Positions 7,030 to 9,577 of a DNA stretch of 9,577 bases are shown here, piece by piece (the first letter of the stretch is position 1; every line of letters begins with the position of its first letter). The stretch spans positions 1 to 9,577 of the forward strand of contig CAMFKK010000059.1 in assembly GCA_945957225.1 (NCBI GenBank), in the 5' to 3' direction. Both the position numbers and the translations under genes were made by a program. Below the pieces are notes generated by a model. It was not told the origin of the DNA. It saw only the letters and a program-made list of their open reading frames with translations, and did no database searches. This DNA comes from an uncultured Sphingobacteriia bacterium. GTDB lineage: Bacteria > Bacteroidota > Bacteroidia > Chitinophagales > Chitinophagaceae.

Positions 7030-7566
7030 AGCGCCTTGTAATTGCTCTACCGCTTCAATGGCTTCTTGTAAACGTTCTTGGTAATTGCCATTTATGATGA
7101 CAAAAGGGGTTGACTGATTAATCAATAAGTCTTTGTAAATCTGAAACAATTCTTTTCTAGGACCATCGGCAGGATATTCCCTTAGTTCATCCTGCACCCA
7201 AGGCAGGTCTGTATCGCAGAGCAAATAAAGATCATATTGACGTTGGGTAATCTGATCTAGGATATAATGATGGCATTTCTGAAACACATATTCACACCAA
7301 ACCTTCATCACATACATATCGGTATCTATAAAAAGCAAGGATTGGTCATTGTTCAGCGCTTGATTGGTATAACGATCTTCCAAGGCCAATTGCTTCTGGG
7401 CAATGGTGAGTAAGTCTTCATAAGTATAGGCTTTACCATGAACAGTCAAATGTTCTCTGGCATATTCGGGACACCATTGGGCAGAAAAATGTTCCGCCAG
7501 TTCTGCGCACAAACTGCTTTTACCTGTTGACTCTGGACCAATCACTACTACTTTAATCAAACTCAT
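7021..7566 (-). CDS. nadR: NadR-type ribosylnicotinamide kinase (P-loop kinase)
   Basis: This protein corresponds to the kinase domain of NadR, which phosphorylates nicotinamide riboside with ATP to nicotinamide mononucleotide. The 181-residue product has the Walker A loop GPESTGKS (10-17), the CPEYARE segment (32-38), a Walker-B-like LLFIDTD (77-83) and the family stretch DTDLPWVQDELR (118-129) preceding the lid. It lacks the DNA-binding and adenylyltransferase domains of enterobacterial NadR, so it is a stand-alone kinase and not a repressor. Its ATG (7566-7564) overlaps the end of pnuC by 14 bp, so translation is probably coupled: the transporter brings in the riboside and the kinase traps it. 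Its 3' end overlaps the end of mtgA by 9 bp on the other strand. The symbol refers to the kinase domain only. Confidence 0.9.
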   Translation of the reverse strand: MSLIKVVVIGPESTGKSSLCAELAEHFSAQWCPEYAREHLTVHGKAYTYEDLLTIAQKQLALEDRYTNQALNNDQSLLFIDTDMYVMKVWCEYVFQKCHHYILDQITQRQYDLYLLCDTDLPWVQDELREYPADGPRKELFQIYKDLLINQSTPFVIINGNYQERLQEAIEAVEQLQGALV

Positions 7567-8188
7567 GCCGTCTTGCTTTTTGTTGCCAGGTAATCAAACC
7601 TGCAATGGCCATTACCAGCAGCACCATAAACTGAACGCTGGTAAAGACATATCCTTTGATAAAGTACAACGGAATTGATGCTGCATTTGTTGCAATCCAC
7701 CAGATCCAACTCTCTACTTTTTTTCTAGCCATGAGCCACATACCTGTATAAGCCGTGGCACTGGCAAAAGCATCGGCCCAAGGAATGGCTTCGGGGGCAA
7801 ATGCCTGTTTGAGCCAGGTTAGGGCACCAAATATGCTCAGATAAAAGAGTGCAAAGAAAGCTAATTGTTGCACCCATTCCCTGGCAGTACTGAAGCTTAC
7901 GTGCAAGACCAGCTCCTGTTTGTGCGGGTCTTTCTTGGTCCATAAAACCCAGCCATAAATACTCATGACCGTATAATAAAAGTTCACGCTGGCTTCACCC
8001 AACAAGTGACCCTTCATACTCAGGTAAATATAAATGATGGTATTGATCAGCCCAATGGGATAGACCAATATATGTTCCTTTCTGCTAAACCAAACACTGC
8101 CAATCCCTGCAAAGACTGCAATAAATTCAAGGGGTCCCGTTTGTTTGATTCCGCTAATAAACTGTGCTACTAATTGGTCAATTGGCAT
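7553..8188 (-). CDS. pnuC: Nicotinamide riboside transporter, PnuC family
   Basis: PnuC is an inner-membrane facilitator for nicotinamide riboside, kept running by phosphorylation of the substrate inside the cell. The 211-residue product is of normal size and almost entirely membrane-spanning. Family signatures are LVYPIGLINTIIY (41-53), NFYYTVMSIYGWVLW (69-83) and ADAFASATAYTGMWLMARKKVESW (138-161), followed by WWIATN (163-168). An in-frame TTG at 8197 exists, but the ATG at 8188 is preferred because MPIDQLVAQF gives the usual short cytoplasmic start. The gene overlaps the kinase gene downstream and follows the glycosyltransferase by 20 bp. PnuC relatives in Bacteroidota can carry thiamine instead. 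The overlapping NadR-type kinase, and the absence of a visible TPP riboswitch or thiamine pyrophosphokinase next to it, favour nicotinamide riboside. Confidence 0.92.
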   Translation of the reverse strand: MPIDQLVAQFISGIKQTGPLEFIAVFAGIGSVWFSRKEHILVYPIGLINTIIYIYLSMKGHLLGEASVNFYYTVMSIYGWVLWTKKDPHKQELVLHVSFSTAREWVQQLAFFALFYLSIFGALTWLKQAFAPEAIPWADAFASATAYTGMWLMARKKVESWIWWIATNAASIPLYFIKGYVFTSVQFMVLLVMAIAGLITWQQKARRHEFD

Positions 8189-8208
8189 GAGGCACAAAAT
8201 ACAGAAAG

Positions 8209-9531
8209 CTATTGATTTGCGGTGGCCTTGTTGATGTCTGTTTTGAAGTAATAAATGATTCCGTCTTCAAATTCCTTTTTCAACACCAGTGTTGCGTGTT
8301 GTTCAATAAAAGGAATATCTATCAAATCATCATTCACGCCATCATAAAACCAAACTACCATCAGGTCTTTGTGTGAAAACATTTCTGCCTGTTCTTTTAC
8401 AATTTCTTTGTGTGGCAATGGTAGGGAATGCATGCCCGTTAAATGATACAAACCACCCGGTGCATCCGCATAAATTGGTGCATTCAAACTGTCCTTGTGT
8501 TGATTAATATAAGCCACCATGGGAGATTCGGTCCACTGCAATTCGGAATATCCAGGAATACCTGCGTCCTTGATGCCCTCCCAATTTGCAGCATTGATCT
8601 GGTACTGGTTCTTTAATCCAAAACCCAATACCACAATGGCTGCGCCGATGGCCCCGTATTGGAAAATTCTTTTGGTCTTGCTGATCAAGGCTACTACAAA
8701 ATACAAGATAGTTATGAGCAGGGGCAGGTACATGGGAGACAATAATCTACTGCTCAATGTTTCAAATCTTGACACCGATGAAATGCCCAATATAAAAATG
8801 GCATAGACCAAAAAACAAGCCATCACCGCTGTGCTTGTGCCATGATAGTATTGCTGTTGAAATACACGAAACAATAATAAGCCAACCACAATGATGAGCA
8901 ATGCTAGAAACAACATCGCGCCAGCAAAACCATTTTCACCAATAAAGGGCAACCAGGTTCCCAGCACCCATCCACTATCAATTAAATTTTGTCCCAATGA
9001 CCTTAGTGCTTTCTCTCTTACACCCGCAGCCGTACCTGTGACCAAATGATTGCGATATAAATTAATGGCCAAGGGAAGAATGCCTATCAAACTAAAGAGC
9101 GTGAGTTGTTTGATTTTTTTTGGGCCGTTGATCTGTCCATCAAATAAGATAAGCGCAAAACCCGTGGCCAATAAACTTATGCCTGCAATCCTGGTTAGGA
9201 AAGCAAGACCCACTATTACTGCTAACACAAAAAGATGGCGGTAGTCATGTGCTTGCACATAGCGTTTCCATTGCAGGATAAATGCTAACAACATTACCAA
9301 GAACAGTGTCTCGGACCATAGCATGCCATAGACTTCCCACAAACAAGGACTACATGCTAATACCAGAAAAACTGCGGCGCGATACACGCGCGTCATACCC
9401 TCCATGCCATACAAAATCTGACTAGTGAGCAAGAACAAGACCACATACAAACCCGCATTCAATACAGGGGCAAGGGCAATGGGTGTTAATCCACTGATCA
9501 AAGAAAGACCCGCTAAGAATATGGGATAGCC
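8209..9531 (-). CDS. Polytopic membrane glycosyltransferase, ArnT/PMT (GT39/GT83)-like, 5' end missing
   Basis: The visible 440 residues carry about eight to ten hydrophobic segments up to about residue 305, then a soluble C-terminal domain (about 310-440). The pattern GYPIFLAGLS (1-10), SPCLWEVYGMLWSETLF (61-77), FLTRIAGISLL (111-121) and SRLLSPMYLPLL (261-272) is that of GT-C glycosyltransferases that move a sugar from a polyprenyl-phosphate carrier to a target outside the inner membrane. The start is lost: the first genomic codon is GGC at 9531-9529, and everything beyond is sequencing adapter. The apparent GTG start and the residues MYKRQ come entirely from adapter. The missing N-terminus should hold the first membrane segment and the acidic catalytic loop, so activity cannot be judged. 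It is separated from pnuC by 20 bp; a functional link with pnuC is not evident. Confidence 0.82.
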   Translation of the reverse strand, partial: GYPIFLAGLSLISGLTPIALAPVLNAGLYVVLFLLTSQILYGMEGMTRVYRAAVFLVLACSPCLWEVYGMLWSETLFLVMLLAFILQWKRYVQAHDYRHLFVLAVIVGLAFLTRIAGISLLATGFALILFDGQINGPKKIKQLTLFSLIGILPLAINLYRNHLVTGTAAGVREKALRSLGQNLIDSGWVLGTWLPFIGENGFAGAMLFLALLIIVVGLLLFRVFQQQYYHGTSTAVMACFLVYAIFILGISSVSRFETLSSRLLSPMYLPLLITILYFVVALISKTKRIFQYGAIGAAIVVLGFGLKNQYQINAANWEGIKDAGIPGYSELQWTESPMVAYINQHKDSLNAPIYADAPGGLYHLTGMHSLPLPHKEIVKEQAEMFSHKDLMVVWFYDGVNDDLIDIPFIEQHATLVLKKEFEDGIIYYFKTDINKATANQ

Positions 9532-9577
9532 CTGTCTCTTATACACATCTGACGCTGCCGACGACTAGTCGAGGGTT
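9532..9577. other. Sequencing adapter (Nextera transposase end, i5 index) left on the contig; not genomic
   Basis: The sequence CTGTCTCTTATACACATCT (9532-9550) is the Tn5 mosaic end used in Nextera libraries. It is followed directly by GACGCTGCCGACGA (9551-9564), the read-1 side of the adapter. Bases 9565-9572, CTAGTCGA, are the reverse complement of TCGACTAG, which I recall as Nextera index S513. The last five bases are a poor match to the adapter's GTGTA, as expected at the low-quality end of a read. Genomic sequence therefore ends at 9531. Confidence 0.97.

Noticed and set aside
7553..8188. PnuC-family gene as a thiamine transporter linked to thiL
   Set aside because: It is on a different operon several kilobases from thiL, overlaps a NadR-type kinase gene, and has no visible TPP riboswitch.
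8189..8197. TTG start for pnuC adding three residues
   Set aside because: The ATG at 8188 is in frame and fits the family start better.
9532..9546. GTG start and N-terminal MYKRQ for the last glycosyltransferase
   Set aside because: These codons are made of sequencing adapter, so the gene is annotated as a 5'-truncated partial ending at 9531.

Overview
The window looks like a piece of a Bacteroidota chromosome, most likely a Chitinophagaceae-type member. This rests on the moderate A+T content, the kinds of proteins present, the lack of strong Shine-Dalgarno sequences, one Bacteroidota-style TAnnTTTG promoter element, and signal peptides ending in FAQ or an AC lipobox. The lineage is inferred from recall of protein families, not from a search. 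No rRNA, tRNA, CRISPR array, insertion sequence or phage gene was seen. The longest stretch without a gene is about 100 bp.

Layout. (1) Bases 1-2078, minus strand: a probable operon suhB -> thiL -> S41-peptidase-like lipoprotein. The last gene runs off the left edge. A perfect 14-bp inverted repeat followed by T8 (as read on the minus strand) sits over its start codon. (2) Bases 2181-7029, plus strand: family 2 glycosyltransferase, GH3-family protein, LysE-family exporter, secreted protein of unknown function, and the peptidoglycan transglycosylase mtgA. Gaps range from 5 to about 100 bp, so this is one or two transcription units. (3) Bases 7021-9531, minus strand: a polytopic ArnT/PMT-like glycosyltransferase -> pnuC -> nadR-type kinase. 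This group converges on mtgA with a 9-bp tail-to-tail overlap.

How the genes work together. pnuC and the kinase form a nicotinamide riboside uptake-and-trapping pair feeding NAD synthesis. thiL makes thiamine diphosphate. The two glycosyltransferases and mtgA point to cell-envelope work. GH3 and LysE lie close together; a link between them (conjugation and export of a small acid or amino acid) is speculation.

Data quality. The last 46 bases are not genomic. They are a Nextera transposase adapter followed by an i5 index sequence. The apparent N-terminus MYKRQ of the last glycosyltransferase is therefore an artefact, and that gene is truncated at the contig end.

I did not find a convincing undescribed system. 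The observations most worth checking are the start-codon hairpin at 187-238, the possible frameshift at the end of the family 2 glycosyltransferase, and the adapter at the right end.
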